Positions 1-13,483 of a stretch of 64,000 bases of DNA are shown here, one piece after another. Made by a program: the position numbers and the translations under genes. This DNA is from Diadema setosum (Eukaryota; Echinodermata; Echinoidea; Diadematoida; Diadematidae): contig CM067062.1 in NCBI GenBank assembly GCA_033980235.1, forward strand, positions 13,935,664-13,999,663. The letters run 5' to 3'. Below the pieces are notes generated by a model, which was given only the letters and a program-made list of their open reading frames with translations, did no database searches and was not told the DNA's origin. Positions within the stretch are counted from its first letter, which is position 1. The number at the start of each line of letters is the position of its first letter.

Positions 1-1448
1 GGGACACACCCATACGGTTAAGGCAGGGAGTTGTTTTGTCCCTTGTCTGTTTGATGAGCTCTTCAAGTCCGTATTTGACTCTCGCCATCAAATCCACTTC
101 GTCAACACCGAACCCACCTTACTCCGGATCCGTATATTGAGATTGTGGGGTTTCTTTCGTGAGAGCTCGTTACTGTTTGAGGCACTGCTGAGCATAGCTT
201 TTGGGAGGCGTGTGACCTTGAGGCATATAAAAGAACGATGGAGAATGACGAGCACCCATGCAGGATGTCTACCGTTACGTGTCCAAATGCAAAAACATTT
301 ATTATTTACCTCCATGCCGACTTAGCCGTCGAGTATCACTAAAATGTTTCCCTGTTGATGTTGTTTTGGTTTTTTTTCAATCCTCAGTGTGAAACGCCCA
401 GTTAATCATCAAACATGCGAAGATATGTTTTCCATGACGAGCAGATGCGCCATCATTTTGTATCATTTTGTGATATCATATTCATGCAAAGCGCTTTGCA
501 AAGTTTTTAAAGTTTGGCGAAAAAGAATTGACAATATTCGCACCTAAACTTCCATAACATTACATTAACAATAACATTACATGTTTACAGTGCTTTACAA
601 CAAAATTTCCCCCAAATTAGAGCAAGCCATGTCTCAGTAATTCGAGCAAATTTATCCGTTGTTCACGCTCAAACTTCATTCATTTCTTAGAATCCATGGA
701 GGCCCATTCGGCGTTCCTGCAAAGTTTTGTAACTCCGTTTCAACTCGCCCGAGTCAGCACAGACTTGTCTTGGTCACGTCGGCTCGTTATAGAGGCAAAG
801 TTCATGTTTTGTCAGTCCACAATAAAATTCTGAAATCGATTATCTTTTTTTTTTCCCGTTCTGATGAGTCTGCTCCTTTCCATTACATTCATAACCAGTG
901 TAGAGTTTGGTCTGAATAATTCATAGACCCCTCGCAGGAAAGGCCATGAGAATTTCGCTGAAAAAAAAAAAACATGACAAAAGGCACTCGAAAAAGATGA
1001 GACGATATTTCCACAATAAAAAGCTGCACATCAAATAGAAAAGAAATCAGGTAAATACCACGTGGGCGTATAGTGCATAAAAGACTGGGATCAGTCGCTT
1101 TGAAAAGAGAGTTTTATCACTTTGTTATCGCACAGCTCTCCTTTGATCATTGAGTGACACATGGTTTCATGTACAGAAATATTTACAAGGTAAGGTGATA
1201 ACTTGACATTACCGAGATACAAGAATGCATCTAGCGTCATGACAAAAGACAGTATGGTAACGGTTTCGCACAACTCAGATTTACTATATTCAAGAGGGAT
1301 ATAGCATTTTGCACACATTTGAAGTGAAATTTACGAGAAATCACGCGCAAATCCAATGAGCTCGACACTAGGCAAATAAGGCCCATGGGTACGTGCGTAG
1401 CGCTATCGACCGATTTTTTTTTTTCTCTCTCTCCTTTTGCATCACGTC

Positions 1449-1449
<1 letters not shown>

Positions 1450-1519
<70 letters not shown>
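1450..1519. repeat. (GT)n microsatellite
   Basis: About 35 uninterrupted GT dinucleotides. Open frames across it on both strands encode only Cys-Val or Thr-His runs and are not genes. Confidence 0.97.
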
Positions 1520-1523
<4 letters not shown>

Positions 1524-1689
1524 CCCACCACGGACATATTCCTGTCGTTGTAATTACGAGTACGCTGTGCAAGATATTTCTAGGAGAGTGCGCTTTCATT
1601 TATACACTTCCTTTGGCGAACGGAAAAATGTGCTCCCTCTCTGCAAATGAAATAAGATATTTTTTATTATCATTATATTCACCTTGTGT

Positions 1690-1762
1690 TATGTTTTGTT
1701 GGACGAAAAAAAATGAGAATGAAATAAATAAACTGAATAGTGAATTGAATTAAACTGAATAG
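1690..1762 (+). mobile_element. LINE 3' tail (non-LTR retrotransposon remnant)
   Basis: The interval contains an AATAAATAAA motif followed by degenerate GAATTGAATT-type short repeats. Similar tails occur near 5.8 kb and 37.4 kb on the + strand and near 6.5 kb on the - strand. This is the usual form of a CR1/L2-like LINE 3' end. No coding part is recognisable at this copy. Confidence 0.4.
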
Positions 1763-2415
1763 TCTTACTGTGCGATGCTGTCGTAGGCGGAAGGCAAAAA
1801 ATATGAATGGTTTTCCAACTAATCCTTGTTTTTTTTATTATATTGTGCAATATCTGCTCAAACCTTCCCTGATTTGTTGGTTAGACACCATAAATCTCAT
1901 TCGAAACAAACTATCATATTTTGAGGTAACATTCTCCTTAAAGAAAAAAATAATACAGACACTGCTACAGGTTAAAGTGTCAGCTGACAAGTACGATATT
2001 ATGAATAACCCATGGTTGAATATAACACACTAGACACATTGTTCATGGAAAGACGTGGACTTATCAAGAACAATGTGTTCATAAAAATGATAACATTTGC
2101 CCGATTACCCAAGCAGTCATAAATAACTAGAATATTTCCGCAGCTTCTGACCAAAGGGCGCAGGTGTTTTTTTTTTTTCCCCTTCCACTTACGTTCTGGA
2201 ATTTGCGAAGGCATATAGGGAGATGGCGATATGTTTATCATCTACTCCAGATGTACACTGTATACATATACTTAGCCAATGTAAAGGTGAAGTATCTCGT
2301 AAAGGTTGTATCATGTAAACGATATGTCCTTGTACTATTGTGTTGATGTATGAGAACGAAAAAAAAAAATGGTTTGTCATCGCGTGACTGTATGATCAAG
2401 TGGTGGTAATAGACG

Positions 2416-2951
2416 TACACTGCAAAAAGTCCAGTGTTAAATATGAAACACCGAGCTGGTGTTAAATTTCCGATGCTCATTTTATTGTGTTAGATTAACA
2501 CCTCTGGGTGTCATTTCAAAATAATAAAATTGTTTTCTGAATAGTTTCTCAGTAACTGTTCTTCTCTTGATTTTGAACTTCAACAAGACGATCAAGAATT
2601 TTCCGATAAACTACTTGATTTTTTTTAAAGGGTGTGAACACACTTACACCACAGTAACACCAGTTGGTGTGGTCTCCTATTGAAGCTGGACGAGTGTTAT
2701 AGCATTGACATTAACACCAGCAATATCAAGTCAACACCATGCGGTGCCATTGTTGAATTAACACCAGCGCGGTGTCAAAATCATCACCAGCTACAGTGCG
2801 AAATTATCACAACGAAGTATCAGGTGAACAATTTTCAACACCATCACAACATACTTTCTACACCTGTGGTCGTAGTCCTCTATTGACACTTGATCTGTGA
2901 TAGATTTGACACCCATATTGTTTAATCTAACATCGATGTTTTTGCAGTGTA
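2416..2951. mobile_element. Non-autonomous Tc1/mariner-like element (MITE), copy 1
   Basis: The left terminus TACACTGCAAAAA (2416-2428) is the exact inverse complement of the right terminus TTTTTGCAGTGTA (2939-2951). Treating the outermost TA as the target-site duplication gives a 532-bp element starting CACTGCAAAAA. The interior is rich in ACACCAG / GGTGT motifs and has no transposase frame. A diverged copy lies at 36,336-37,477. TA duplications and short CA-starting termini are known for Tc1/mariner-derived MITEs; the family name is inference. Confidence 0.75.
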
Positions 2952-3062
2952 GTGATACGTCAGGGGCAGCTGGGCGGGTGGAGGGCTGCAGCCCCCCCTA
3001 CCCGCCCCTCCGCCCCCACACTGAAAAAAGGTTACACGGCTCCTAATGATAGTGCCTGGTCA

Positions 3063-3100
3063 TTGTTGTTGTTGTTGCTGTTGTTGTTATTGTTGTTAAT
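3063..3100. repeat. (GTT)n-rich microsatellite
   Basis: Imperfect run of GTT/GCT/ATT triplets. It encodes a poly-Leu stretch in one frame and has no gene context. Confidence 0.85.
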
Positions 3101-4949
3101 CATACAGGGACCTGGCTCAAGGAAGGTCTCTTGGAATATTGGAAAGCGAAAGCAAATGAAATCAGGGAGATAAACATGATATATTGAGGAATATCAATTA
3201 TTTCCCATGGTAGGCATAAACCTGCATTGTGTGTTACCCAGTGTGATTTCATATTTTTACGCATAAAACGAGTTAAGTGCATGGCGCTTCTCTCTTTTAT
3301 CATAATCTGCTTTATGTACCATATCACTTTAAACGTGTGCACCCAGTTTTACAAACTGACTTGAGGTTAAAGTGTGTATACTTTATTTCTTTTTTAAGTT
3401 TTCTTAATATCATAATATACAGCAGTAATCCTACCAAAATCGGACCTATTTTTGCGGTTGTCATTGCATTTTGTTTTCTTTTTTTATTGCAGTTACTGAA
3501 AAGTGCTTTGTGAGAAAGATATCAAGATAATAATAATAAGAACAGGGAACCAAAGAAGACACAGAAAAAGAATTTAAAAAAAATAGCAGAGACGTACATG
3601 AACTAAAGAGAAAATAAAAAGAAAAACAATGTGAAATTTGAAAAGTATCCAAATTGAAGCCGACTGATTCGACGCACTCTCTATATTATACTCATGCAAT
3701 ATCTTCGCCTTTTTGGACGTCAAAAAGACGTGTGAATTGAAACTTTTTAACGTTAGCGATATTAACAAAAACAACAACAACAACAACAAAACAAAAAACA
3801 AAACAAAACAAACTCAAAGGTTCTTTGTCATGTTAAGATGTACTAGCCATATATATAGTGGGTGGTGCCAATTTTTCCTCAGGATCAGAGAGAAAAAAAA
3901 ATGTTATTCGGTATTTTGATCGTGAGACCATTATTTAGATTTGCTGAATGTCATATAATTTGTTAATGAAATTTGAACACGAATATGAACAACTGCAACG
4001 TTACGGAACAATCATTCATGCAACATTTTTTTTTTTTGAATTGATATCATCAAAGACTGGAGAGAACATTTTTTTTTTCTTTAATCGCGTTTTCTTTAAT
4101 AGCGTTCATGTGCTCGATCACGCTGCAAGATGATTCTCACTTCACCTTCGGCCTGTGAAGTTTGCATGCAAATGTTTGTTAACCTAGCACTGAATCACCA
4201 AATGTTGCACTTTACTGTCCGTTCTGTTGAGTTGGGACATTGACTTGATTGACAACTGCACTTCTTCACCACGTTCACCAAACATAGAATTTTTTCTTCT
4301 TTTAATTGTAAAGTCTGCACCTTCCGTCGCACACACACACACACACACAACAGAAAGAAAAGAAGGGAAAGACAAAATTTATGAAAAACGATCCTCACTT
4401 TTTAACTTTGTGAATGACGAGACAAAAGCACAGTTGCCAAATCGTATACCCCCTCTTACAGAAGGGGAGTCCTGGCATGTTTTCGCTGAAGTCAAATATT
4501 GACCTTTGGCCGAACCCTTCCATGTTCATCTCGACCCGCCCTGTTATATTTAATATCCAAATGTCAAATTTACCGTCGTTTTTTTTTCTTTGATAGACTT
4601 TATAAGCAATCAATTAAATCGTTTGACCAATAAATGCTTAGTGGTGTCATGGATTGCGATAGTGCAGTATCTCGCTATTGGCTGATGAATACTGTGTACA
4701 CGTCCTTGAATGAATTTGAAGTGTTTGCGTTTCGTGTTTTTTTTTTTAATATTCATATGCTTCTTCTGCGATTCACACCCCACTCTTGTAGGTATCCTTG
4801 AAGATACAGCATGACAAAATACCAGCGTTTTGCTCATCTAAATAACGGAGGAGTGGGGTGGGGGAGGGATAACAAAACATTCTGTAACAAATCAGAGAAA
4901 GCGCTTTCTCCGTAAATAGGACACAAATAGTATCAATAACATTGGGAGA

Positions 4950-5310
4950 GGTGACACCCAACTGGTATTCCCCACCCCGATCGTTCCCAGTTTCTCATCG
5001 TAAGGGCGCCAAGTTGCACAAGCGTTTATACTTGGTCTACAAAGTCAGCTTAACTGCCATGCGATATGATTCAGTAGTACGTTTTAATATCTAACAATAT
5101 ATCTATCTAATATCTAGAGAGTGGTTTGATATCATGGTGACACCTAAAAAACTGGTATTTCCCAAGTTGTGTACTCCATTGTTCTCAGTATCTTCTCGTA
5201 AGGATGCCAGAAAATTGGTTATTTGTGTGCATACGCGTGTATGCGGTCTTCCATGGCCGTACTGCCACGTGATAGGATTCCGCAGTACGCTTTCATATCT
5301 ATAAAAAAAA
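4950..5310. repeat. Diverged tandem duplication, unit about 190 bp
   Basis: Two adjacent related copies. The first (about 4950-5095) and second (about 5133-5310) both begin with GGTGACACC, contain ACTGGTATT and CTCGTAAGG-like blocks, and end with ACTGCCA, GATATGATT/GATAGGATT and AGTACG. Substitutions and indels show the duplication is old. No coding function is apparent. Confidence 0.6.
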
Positions 5311-5699
5311 AAAAAAATGAAAAATGTGGCGTATCGAAAGAGAGGTTTGAAATTATTTTACGACCGATGTCGTTCTCATCGAAATGGCACTAATCTTCAT
5401 AATTGTGCCATCAACTGCAGTGTCTGTGCCATAACATTGCTATATTACAATATATTTTATTTGCATTCTAAAACAAGTACTGTTGATGTGTGTGCTTCAG
5501 CATCATCAGTGACCAAATGTACAATAGTACATAGGGGAATTTAACATAAATACATCATATTGGTTTTTTGGTGTTGCTGTTTGTTTTCTTCCACGCCCTA
5601 CAATCTCAGCTTTTTAGTGGAACGCTCTTTCCCATTTTTCCCCCGTTATAATACCATTCGCGCATATGTTTTACATTGTGTTCAGTGATCTGTCCTTCC

Positions 5700-5806
5700 A
5701 AACTGGATGAAAGTCGAACTGACACACGTACCGCTCTGTATCATGTATTTTTTAATGGAAATAAATAAACAATCGAATTAAATTGAGTTGCATTGAATTG
5801 AAAATT
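5700..5806 (+). mobile_element. LINE 3' tail
   Basis: GGAAATAAATAAAC is followed by CGAATTAAATTGAGTTGCATTGAATTG-like short repeats, the same organisation as the tails near 1.7 kb and 37.4 kb. I take it as a 5'-truncated CR1/L2-like retrotransposon insertion. The upstream limit cannot be fixed from this copy. Confidence 0.45.
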
Positions 5807-6492
5807 TGAAGTTTAGGTCGTCATCCTGTGAATAAATAAAAGAATAACAATGACTGCTTTGATAGAAATTTATTGTATCTTCCTGTCACAGTCTTGTTTC
5901 ATCTGCCCCATTTCAGAATTTTAGCCGTTATGTTAACATGGACATAGACAAGCACAATTGGGCCTATAAAAGTTACAAGGCGGGAATCTTTAAGGGATGT
6001 TCATGTTCTGGAAAAAATGATGATGATGAAAAAAAGTGATCGTTCATTTTAAAAGAAATGGAGGTATAATTGGCAAAGGTACCACTTTCAATTCTGCCAG
6101 TATAGGCTAATGTGTCCGTTTCTTTCCTTTTATACCGTTCTCTTTGTTAACGCGTAATCTCACTCTATGCACAGTAGAACATTACTAATAGAGTTAAATC
6201 ATATAATAATGAAAAGAAGTCCGATCAAGATCGAACAAAACATAACAAAGATGTGGAATCGCCAATTGTAACACATACTGTTGACATCATAACGTATTTG
6301 CAGGATTTGCAGTTTAGTTAATGTACAGTCTAAGTTATCTTTATTGCGTGAGAAATGTCAACTTTTCTATTGCAAGCCTTCTGCATGGTATTCTGATTTG
6401 TTTGCCTCGTTTCCATTATCATGACAAGTTCTTAATGCATTTGCTTTGTATAAACATCGATGATCATTTCATCATGTGCAATCTCACCGTGA

Positions 6493-7213
6493 GTTCAGTT
6501 CAGTTCAATTTTATTTCATATTTCCACTTTCTCAATTAAACTACAAAATTATTGACAGTAATACCACAAGTATAATACAACCATGTCTTATGATTGAAGA
6601 AAAACAAAAGAGAACATACTGAACAAAAATGTATATAGTCATCATGATATAAAGGTGTCACAAGGAAATAACAGAAATATGATAAGGTCTGCATAAAAGC
6701 TATAATGCTTGTAAAAACTGTATAGGTCCCACAATATTCATATGCGTGGAATTATACGGAGAATGTTTATGTTTATCTTGACCAACTATATTCCAGTACA
6801 AAAATCAATTATAAAGAATGAACTAATAGACCACATGTATTATATCTTCGACCAGACTGTACAGGTTTCGTAATGTGTGAAAAAAAAAATGCTATATGTT
6901 AAATCTTTACCATTAAATAACTTAGACTAGGGTGAATACAAAAGGCCGGGAATATTTAAAGAAGGTTGCTAAAAGCCTGGTAGGGGGTGTATCCACTACG
7001 TAATAACTGTTTTAATTCGCATTTGAAGGTGAATAAGGATAAGGAAGAAGTAATATCTTGAGGAAGGTCATGAATCAAAGAACGAGTTTGAATGTTATTT
7101 ACCTGTAACCAATCAAAAAGAATATAAACCTCTTTACACTCATTTTTTTCCCATGAGAGGATGGAAGAGCTCAAATACATCACAATTGTGCATAACAAGT
7201 GGCGCCTGTTCAA
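6493..7213 (-). mobile_element. LINE 3' end with RT C-terminal remnant
   Basis: On the - strand a short frame (7213 to 6956) carries a region of the form TRSLIHDLPQDI...SLFTFKCELKQLL. This matches the usual C-terminal tail of CR1/L2/RTE-type retrotransposon polyproteins: N-x-TR, LP.xI, then L..FK..LK..LL. Downstream on the same strand lies an untranslated stretch ending in an AAATAAAATTGAACTGAACT tail (6515-6493). The element is 5'-truncated and the frame degraded. Family assignment below 'non-LTR retrotransposon' is inference. Confidence 0.6.
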
Positions 7214-9009
7214 ATAAGTTTCTTAGATTCTAGCTCCCTTTATGTAAAGCTAATGACAAATTGTCATACTTTCATCAGACCACATTATGTCTGTGTTGTG
7301 TGTGTGTGTGTGGCGATGTTTTTTTTTCTTTGAGTGAGAGGAGAGGGGGTCTATTGACAAATTATAATATGGAACATTTTTCGGAACACTGCCCAATCCC
7401 ATTCTGGTTCACCACTCCCTGAAAAGTTGACCCATTGTCTGGCATTGTGCCCCGATCATGGTAGAACTGATTTTGATCCCCCTGCACATTGCACTGATAT
7501 CTAGCGTTAACCATACATGACTTGATGCAGTGATACAGTGCGGTAATTGGCCTAAACCATGTATACTGAAATATTTTGTATCTGCATTATTCCTTACACC
7601 CTACTCCATAATTATATTTCCCGTTTTGTAAATGGTAAACAGAGTACTATAGCTTTGTTCTCCAGCTTGCATCGCACTAGACCTCTGCTCGATCAGGACG
7701 TCAGTTGTAATATTCTAACATCTTTAGGGAAAGGGGTAATACTTCTACATCTATACCTGAAAGTATTACCTGTTATTTTTTGCACACTTCTTTTAGACAC
7801 ATGGATATCGAACAATATGAATTTATGGATTTTAGGCCATAAGAAGAGTACATGACTTACAAAGTTGTTGCTTTTCCCCTACGCTCTTTATCTTGTACAA
7901 AGGGCAGATTGTGAGGAAAGAAATGTATAAGCAGAGAATATAATTCTTCAATTAGACACACAAACCAAGTTGTGTGCGACATCGCCCAGCCCATATAGTA
8001 AACGTCAGGCCAAATGATAGCAACAGCACTGAGATCTCATCGCCTGCCCAGGTTGTCATGTTACACAGGCGGACGGGCGTGTCTTTGCTGTGGAAAAGCA
8101 AGACAACGGTTGCCTGGTCAAGAAACCCATCAGAAACTTGCAATGTTCGACCTGAACTCACTAAGATGATTCATAGAAGGCATTTAGCCTGTACCTTTTG
8201 ATATAAATGTCAGTTGACAATTCTAAGTTAATATATACAGGATCACGTTTTATTCATTGTCGTTACAGTATAATCCCCGGTAGTTTTCACGCTCCATAAA
8301 CACGCTCAGGACTACAACTGTTTCTTTTTTCATCGAATCTCAGGGCTCCCCCCCCCCCAATTTGTGTTTGATGTTCTTTCTCCTTTCTTTATTAGTTGGG
8401 TTTGTAACGTATGTCATTGTAATGCCTGATTGTAATCGGTATAATCAAAATTTCACGAAATTGATATCTCTTTTAAATTCGGAATTTTTACCTTTTGCTT
8501 ATAATGATTCAATAAAAGTGTTTTCTTAAAATGAATTCAATAATTCTAAGGTGGATAAAAAACTTCCGGCTTTTACAAAGAATGGATGTACTTGTTTACA
8601 TTAACCTGTAGAAGTTTCACAAAGATATCTTAATGACCTATATCAATTATTATGTTATCTGTTTACAGTCTTCTACTATCGGAATTTCTAAAACTTCGTT
8701 GAAAAAAACCCCGATGACCCAACGATTTTAATGATCATTTTCTTAATAAATGTTTGTATTTGAAGAACACATTTCAAGGTGGCAATGATAGGCCTAATGA
8801 TAATGTTCAGTATGTAAAAAAATAAGAAAATAACTTTTTATAGCGCATTCACCCCAGAATAAATTGGAAGAATTGTATGTAAACATGGTAAATGCGACAA
8901 TGGTTCAAATTGTGGTTACAATGAAATTATTGTAAGTGTTGTAAAAAAAAAGAAAGAAATGATACATGTAATATGTTATTATTTAGGCCTACGTGTATTT
9001 TAAATTTTG

Positions 9010-9480
9010 CCATCTGATCTGATCCACATGTATTTTCCAAATAAACTTAAAATTGCTAAAGTCATACCAATGTTTACAAGTGGTTCAAGTAATAGCGTTC
9101 ATACTATACCCATGTAGGCATATATCTGTGGAATGTATGTGTAACAGGTTATCACATTTAGGCTACAGAAAAATGTATAACAAAATGTCAGTATCGATTT
9201 CGTTCAGGGCTCTCCACATTATACGCTTTAATTATTCTTATTTCTAAAGTGACTGATGCACAAAATTTTCATCAAACAGTTATTTGTTTGTTTTTAGATT
9301 TGAGTAAAGCTTTTGATTCTTTAGATTATAATCCCATGTTATTAGATAAATTACATATAAATGTACTAGAGGTAATTTGTTAAAATTGTTTGCTAACTAT
9401 TAGGAAGATTGTAAACAGTTTGTTGCAGCTAATACTTCGAGATCTGAGTTAGATAGCATGGGCTGTGCAGTTTAGGGTTT
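9010..9480 (+). pseudogene. Decayed LINE reverse transcriptase, N-terminal half
   Basis: At 9025-9090 the + strand reads FPNKLKIAKVIPMF, matching the 'AKVIPIFKSG' block of LINE reverse transcriptases. At 9291-9332 it reads FLDLSKAFDSLDYN, the catalytic motif-A block (F.DLSKAFD). Further on come FANY, then KQFVAANTSRSELDSMGCAV, the block just before the usual PQGS. Stops and frameshifts separate the blocks, so the copy is dead. The similarity ends at about 9475, where the next conserved block would begin; that block is found on the opposite strand at 10,484. Confidence 0.7.
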
Positions 9481-10199
9481 TTTTTTTTCAGTCGGTATAA
9501 AACCAAGCAACATATAGTACACCTGAGGGAAAGACAATAAACACAATGTAATAACTGAATGCATGATTACATTTCTTTCTTTATTTCGAGAGTAATTTTT
9601 TGAATCTTCTATTTAAAAATACACACACATTTCAAGATGGACTCATGTTGATTTTGAGAGGCAAGCTGTTTCAAATTTGTGGTCCTCTATATAAAACAAA
9701 GTATAAAACAACTTTTGTTTTATTGAGATGTAAATGACAATTCAGTGGATTTCACAACAATATGAATAGATTGCACTATACCGGATTGCACTGTTCAAGT
9801 GAAAAACAAAAACAAGAAAGATCAAGATGAATGTGCTTTTTAAAACATAAATACCTATATACAGTAATATAGTAATCATTCAGTTCGCAAATATTTGAAA
9901 CATCGCATTTCATAAACAGCGGGTTAGTAAAAGCAATGTTTCTGTCGCGACATTTACTATTTTTACAGCTTTCTTCTGCAGACGAAATAGTCTGATCATG
10001 GAATGATCTGATGTATTAGCCTACGCAATATTACAATATTGCAATTAACTTGATATAATAATGGCGTTATAAAGCATTATGTAAAATATTTTGAAAAAAA
10101 AAATATTAAATCATATAAAATGCCGATACATTTAGAAATTTTGTTACAAACGAAATGAATATGTTTATGCCATGTAATACCAAATAATGACAAAGAACT

Positions 10200-10486
10200 T
10201 GTAATTCTTCTTATTATTATAAACACGAACTACTAAATTCTCTACATCATTATTTTCTTTTTATCAAAAGTCATATCTACACCGGATCTTCTTTACATTT
10301 AAAAATACTGTATTCATAAGAAGCCATTTGCATTTGTTTTCATCTCTTCATTAAGATGCTACAGGAAACTATCAATATTATCTTCAGACATAAATATACT
10401 GGTATCATCAGCGTATAAAAGAAAATGTGATATCTGTACATTGCAAATAAAAATATGAAATAAAGGTGAACCGAATGTTGAACCCG
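10200..10486 (-). pseudogene. Decayed LINE reverse transcriptase, C-terminal half
   Basis: Read on the - strand from 10,484, one frame gives GSTFGSPLFHIFI followed by HFLLYADDT, with the YADD catalytic box at 10,401-10,415. It continues into SIFMSEDNIDSFL, then a stop and more RT-like sequence (HLNEEMKT, MTFDKKK). This is the block that normally follows the MGCAVPQGS region seen on the + strand near 9.47 kb. Stops show it is non-functional. Together the two halves look like one element whose downstream part is inverted. Confidence 0.7.
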
Positions 10487-11035
10487 CAATGTCCTCTAAG
10501 TTTCCTATAGTGTAATTTAATTTGACATCTCATTACTATTTTTCCTTCATACGATTGTACTCTATCATGTGTAGCCTTGTTGGTGCGCAGGAACAGTCCA
10601 TACAATTTATAAAATTTTGTTCAATTCTGTTATCTATTGTATTGAAAACGAAATGCAGAAATAAATCAAAATGAATCTAACTGGTTTGTTCGACTTAGAT
10701 TCAACTCTTGATATAAATGATTTTGTTATGATGTCAGTTGTTCGTTACACCTCATTTCCTCACTGTCTCCACATTCTATATGTGTTTTCACTTTATTTTT
10801 TTTTCACAATTTATGAATCTGACCTAAGTCTGAATGTTTTTTTAAAATTGAATGATATAAGAATGATATAAGAATTGAAGTTTAATCAAGCAGAAGCTTA
10901 AGAAGACTTGTAAAGATGCCAAGATGTAGTTGTTCTAAAGAGAAAGTAGGATCATGTCAATAGAAATCAGTCGCTGCGCGTTGTGCATGACAGTGGCCTA
11001 GGTTCACGATACCCCCGATTGAGTTACTGGAGGGT

Positions 11036-11203
11036 ATTTTTTTTTTTTTTTTTTTGGGGGGGGGGGGGCTATGGAGTGCCCTTGATATGCCATATTTCAT
11101 TTAAAATCACAGTCACACCATATCAAAGAATCAAAGGAGTTTTTTTTTTTTGATGGCCTCTGCTGGACCGGACTGGACTGGACATCACAAAAAGCCCCCC
11201 AAA

Positions 11204-11236
<33 letters not shown>

Positions 11237-11345
11237 ACAAAAACCAACAACAACAACAAACAAACAAAAGAAAAACAAAACACAAAAACAAAACAAAACA
11301 CAACACAACACAACAAACAACAACAACAACGAACAAAAACAAACA
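11036..11345. repeat. Poly-T/poly-G tract and CAA-rich repeat
   Basis: A T20-G13 tract (11036-11068) is followed from about 11,205 by CAA/AAAC-rich low-complexity DNA. Frames through it give poly-Gln or poly-Val/Cys and are not genes. Confidence 0.9.
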
Positions 11346-13483
11346 AACAGATAAACAAAGCAAAACACGCAGTGTAAGAAGATGAGTTTTGGTCTATATG
11401 ACATATTTAACTATAGTAGAACTAGAAACAAAGTTTATATGTATATAAAACATGTGAAGCAACGTTGCTGTAATTCTGAATATGATATACTGAGCTCCGT
11501 GTGTGCTTGTGAGTAAGCACGGCATGGATATATACAGGGATACAATTGTGAATTTGCATCCACTTTTGTTTAGCAGTGTCTCCTTATTCACAGTTCACTG
11601 TGCGTGGATGCATCCTGCTCTGTGGGAAGCCACTTATCCATAGCATTACCGATTGGCTGGTGACCTGATCAGAGGACTTTCTTCATCTCTGCAGCTATTA
11701 TACGATGAGACAGCTTTTGACCATATCAAAGCGTGTGAGAATTCATTGGGGAGGGGGCTCAAGCTCAACGCATGTTTGCGCAGCGAATCTGTCAATATTT
11801 CATCAGGCTTTGTTCATCGAAAAGGGGACGTCCAGTACACCATAATACTCTCTCTCTTGATAGGCAGCAAGGGCACTCAAATTCAGAAAGTTTGTCCGTA
11901 AGGTACACTCATATAAATCACCTTCCCCCTTCACAAACTCCATTTATCAGAGAGATGGAAGGTATTCCAGTGACCAATCAATCCTTGATGTCCTTTCACC
12001 CATCTAAGGGATGCAGATATAGGTGGAATCCGTTGCTAGTACGTATATATACGTCATACGAATGTCATGAGATGAATGCAACAATTCACTTGTCCCTTTC
12101 GCCCACAAAAGACTACAATGAACGGGCTTTCACTGGACCTCTGAGAGCAAACATTAAAAGTAGGACCCCGGCGGATTTCTTAAGGATTCCATGGTCCCAG
12201 CCCTTTGACTAGGTATGTTTGGACAAATCTTTGCGGCAGCGTATACTTTGCTCCCCTTTTCATCTCCTTTCACATGCAAAAGTTAACGTGTAGGTCTACT
12301 CCCGTCTATTTCTGTGATGTCTATCCGTCTATCTATTATAATCATGATTTTATTTTCCACTCCTGAACAGGTCGATTAAGCTGACTTATCAATCTTCTGA
12401 CATGAATATTCTCTAACATACAGATTGAATACCTGATGTATTAGAGAAGATGTGAAGCAGTCATATTTTTTAGAACTAAAGGAAATCAATATTGCAAACC
12501 AGTCAGGACGTAGTACTTGCAACCAACCAACCAGAAAGTTACCCCAGAGTGTGGGCAACTCCCTGGTAGATGTTTAGCATATCTTCTACACCAGAGCACG
12601 ATTTGATGTTGTTGTTGTTTACATAATGGTATAACTGTTTTCTCCGTCAATGTCACGTTATATTATGCCGAATAACTTCTTATAGGAAAGACTCGATAGC
12701 ACTCCGAACTGGGGCACGCGATGAAAGGAAAGGGGCAAAGTAAGTTATTTGCACTTGGTCCAAATGAGGGGGCGGCACTACCGCAGAATCCGTGTATGCA
12801 GAGGGACGTAACAGTGCTCTTCGAGCCATGCGCTCCCCTTTTATAAATGTCTCCCCGATTCATTTCGTGTTTACTTTTTTTTCCTTATTGACATATCTCT
12901 TCCATTTCTATTGCTTCGAATCGTTCATTCTCTTCTTGTTGCTCTCTTAGCGATGGATTGCGCTCCACGGCGATTCGCTTGTTTACTTCCAAAAGGATCT
13001 GAGTTCAAAGTTAACTTCGCAGTTTAGATGCGTCTTGTGTGTGTGCCTCCCTCCCCTCCCCCGCACCCCCCCCCCCCACCACCACCACCACCAGTATCAA
13101 TAGCAAGTGACAGTACATGATCCCATATAAGCGCTCAACAGAATCGCGTCCGAGACTCACCGTGCTCTGGTTTCCAATGAGGGTGTTACATGAGGTGTGC
13201 CCTCCTTCATCAATGAGTCTCACCTGTAATTACGGTCCGGATAATACAATATTGGCATACAGCTCGCAACGACTTCTTGCACGCTTAGTGGCTGCCCCCT
13301 CTGTTTGGGACATTGACTAATTTGTTTTATTCTGCTTCCTTTCTTTTTTTTTACAACGTGGATATATTGTGCGTGTGATTGCCGCTGACCTGGCCCAGGA
13401 GGCGGCGGATGGTGCCGAGTTGTAGCCGCGGTGGTGGCCGCGGTGGCGGTGCTGGTGGTGGTTGCTACCACCTGTTCCGGGCA

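Larger units (their letters stand above)
1..13380. other. Upstream region without a supportable gene
   Basis: I see no exon with both coding character and splice signals here. Open frames are short, lack recognisable domains and mostly run through simple repeats. What can be recognised is listed separately: a GT microsatellite, Tc1-like and LINE remnants, a diverged tandem repeat near 5 kb and reverse-transcriptase fragments at 9-10.5 kb. The interval from about 11.6 to 13.3 kb is less AT-rich and could contain promoter or 5' untranslated sequence for the gene beginning near 13.48 kb, but no element there is convincing. Confidence 0.6.

Noticed and set aside
7952..8201. Overlapping 69- and 75-codon frames on opposite strands
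   Set aside because: Moderately GC-rich DNA gives open frames on both strands. Neither resembles a known protein and there is no convincing splice pair.
11653..12212. Longest plain open frames (82 and 146 codons) upstream of the gene
   Set aside because: No recognisable domain, no start context or splice signals, no repeat of residue patterns. Chance frames in a slightly less AT-rich stretch are sufficient.
13125..13130. ATATAA as a TATA box for the gene
   Set aside because: It lies about 350 bp before the chosen ATG in AT-rich DNA where such hexamers are frequent; no initiator or other support.
13117..13320. 67-codon frame just before exon 1
   Set aside because: It has no donor or phase match to the gene and no signal-peptide character.
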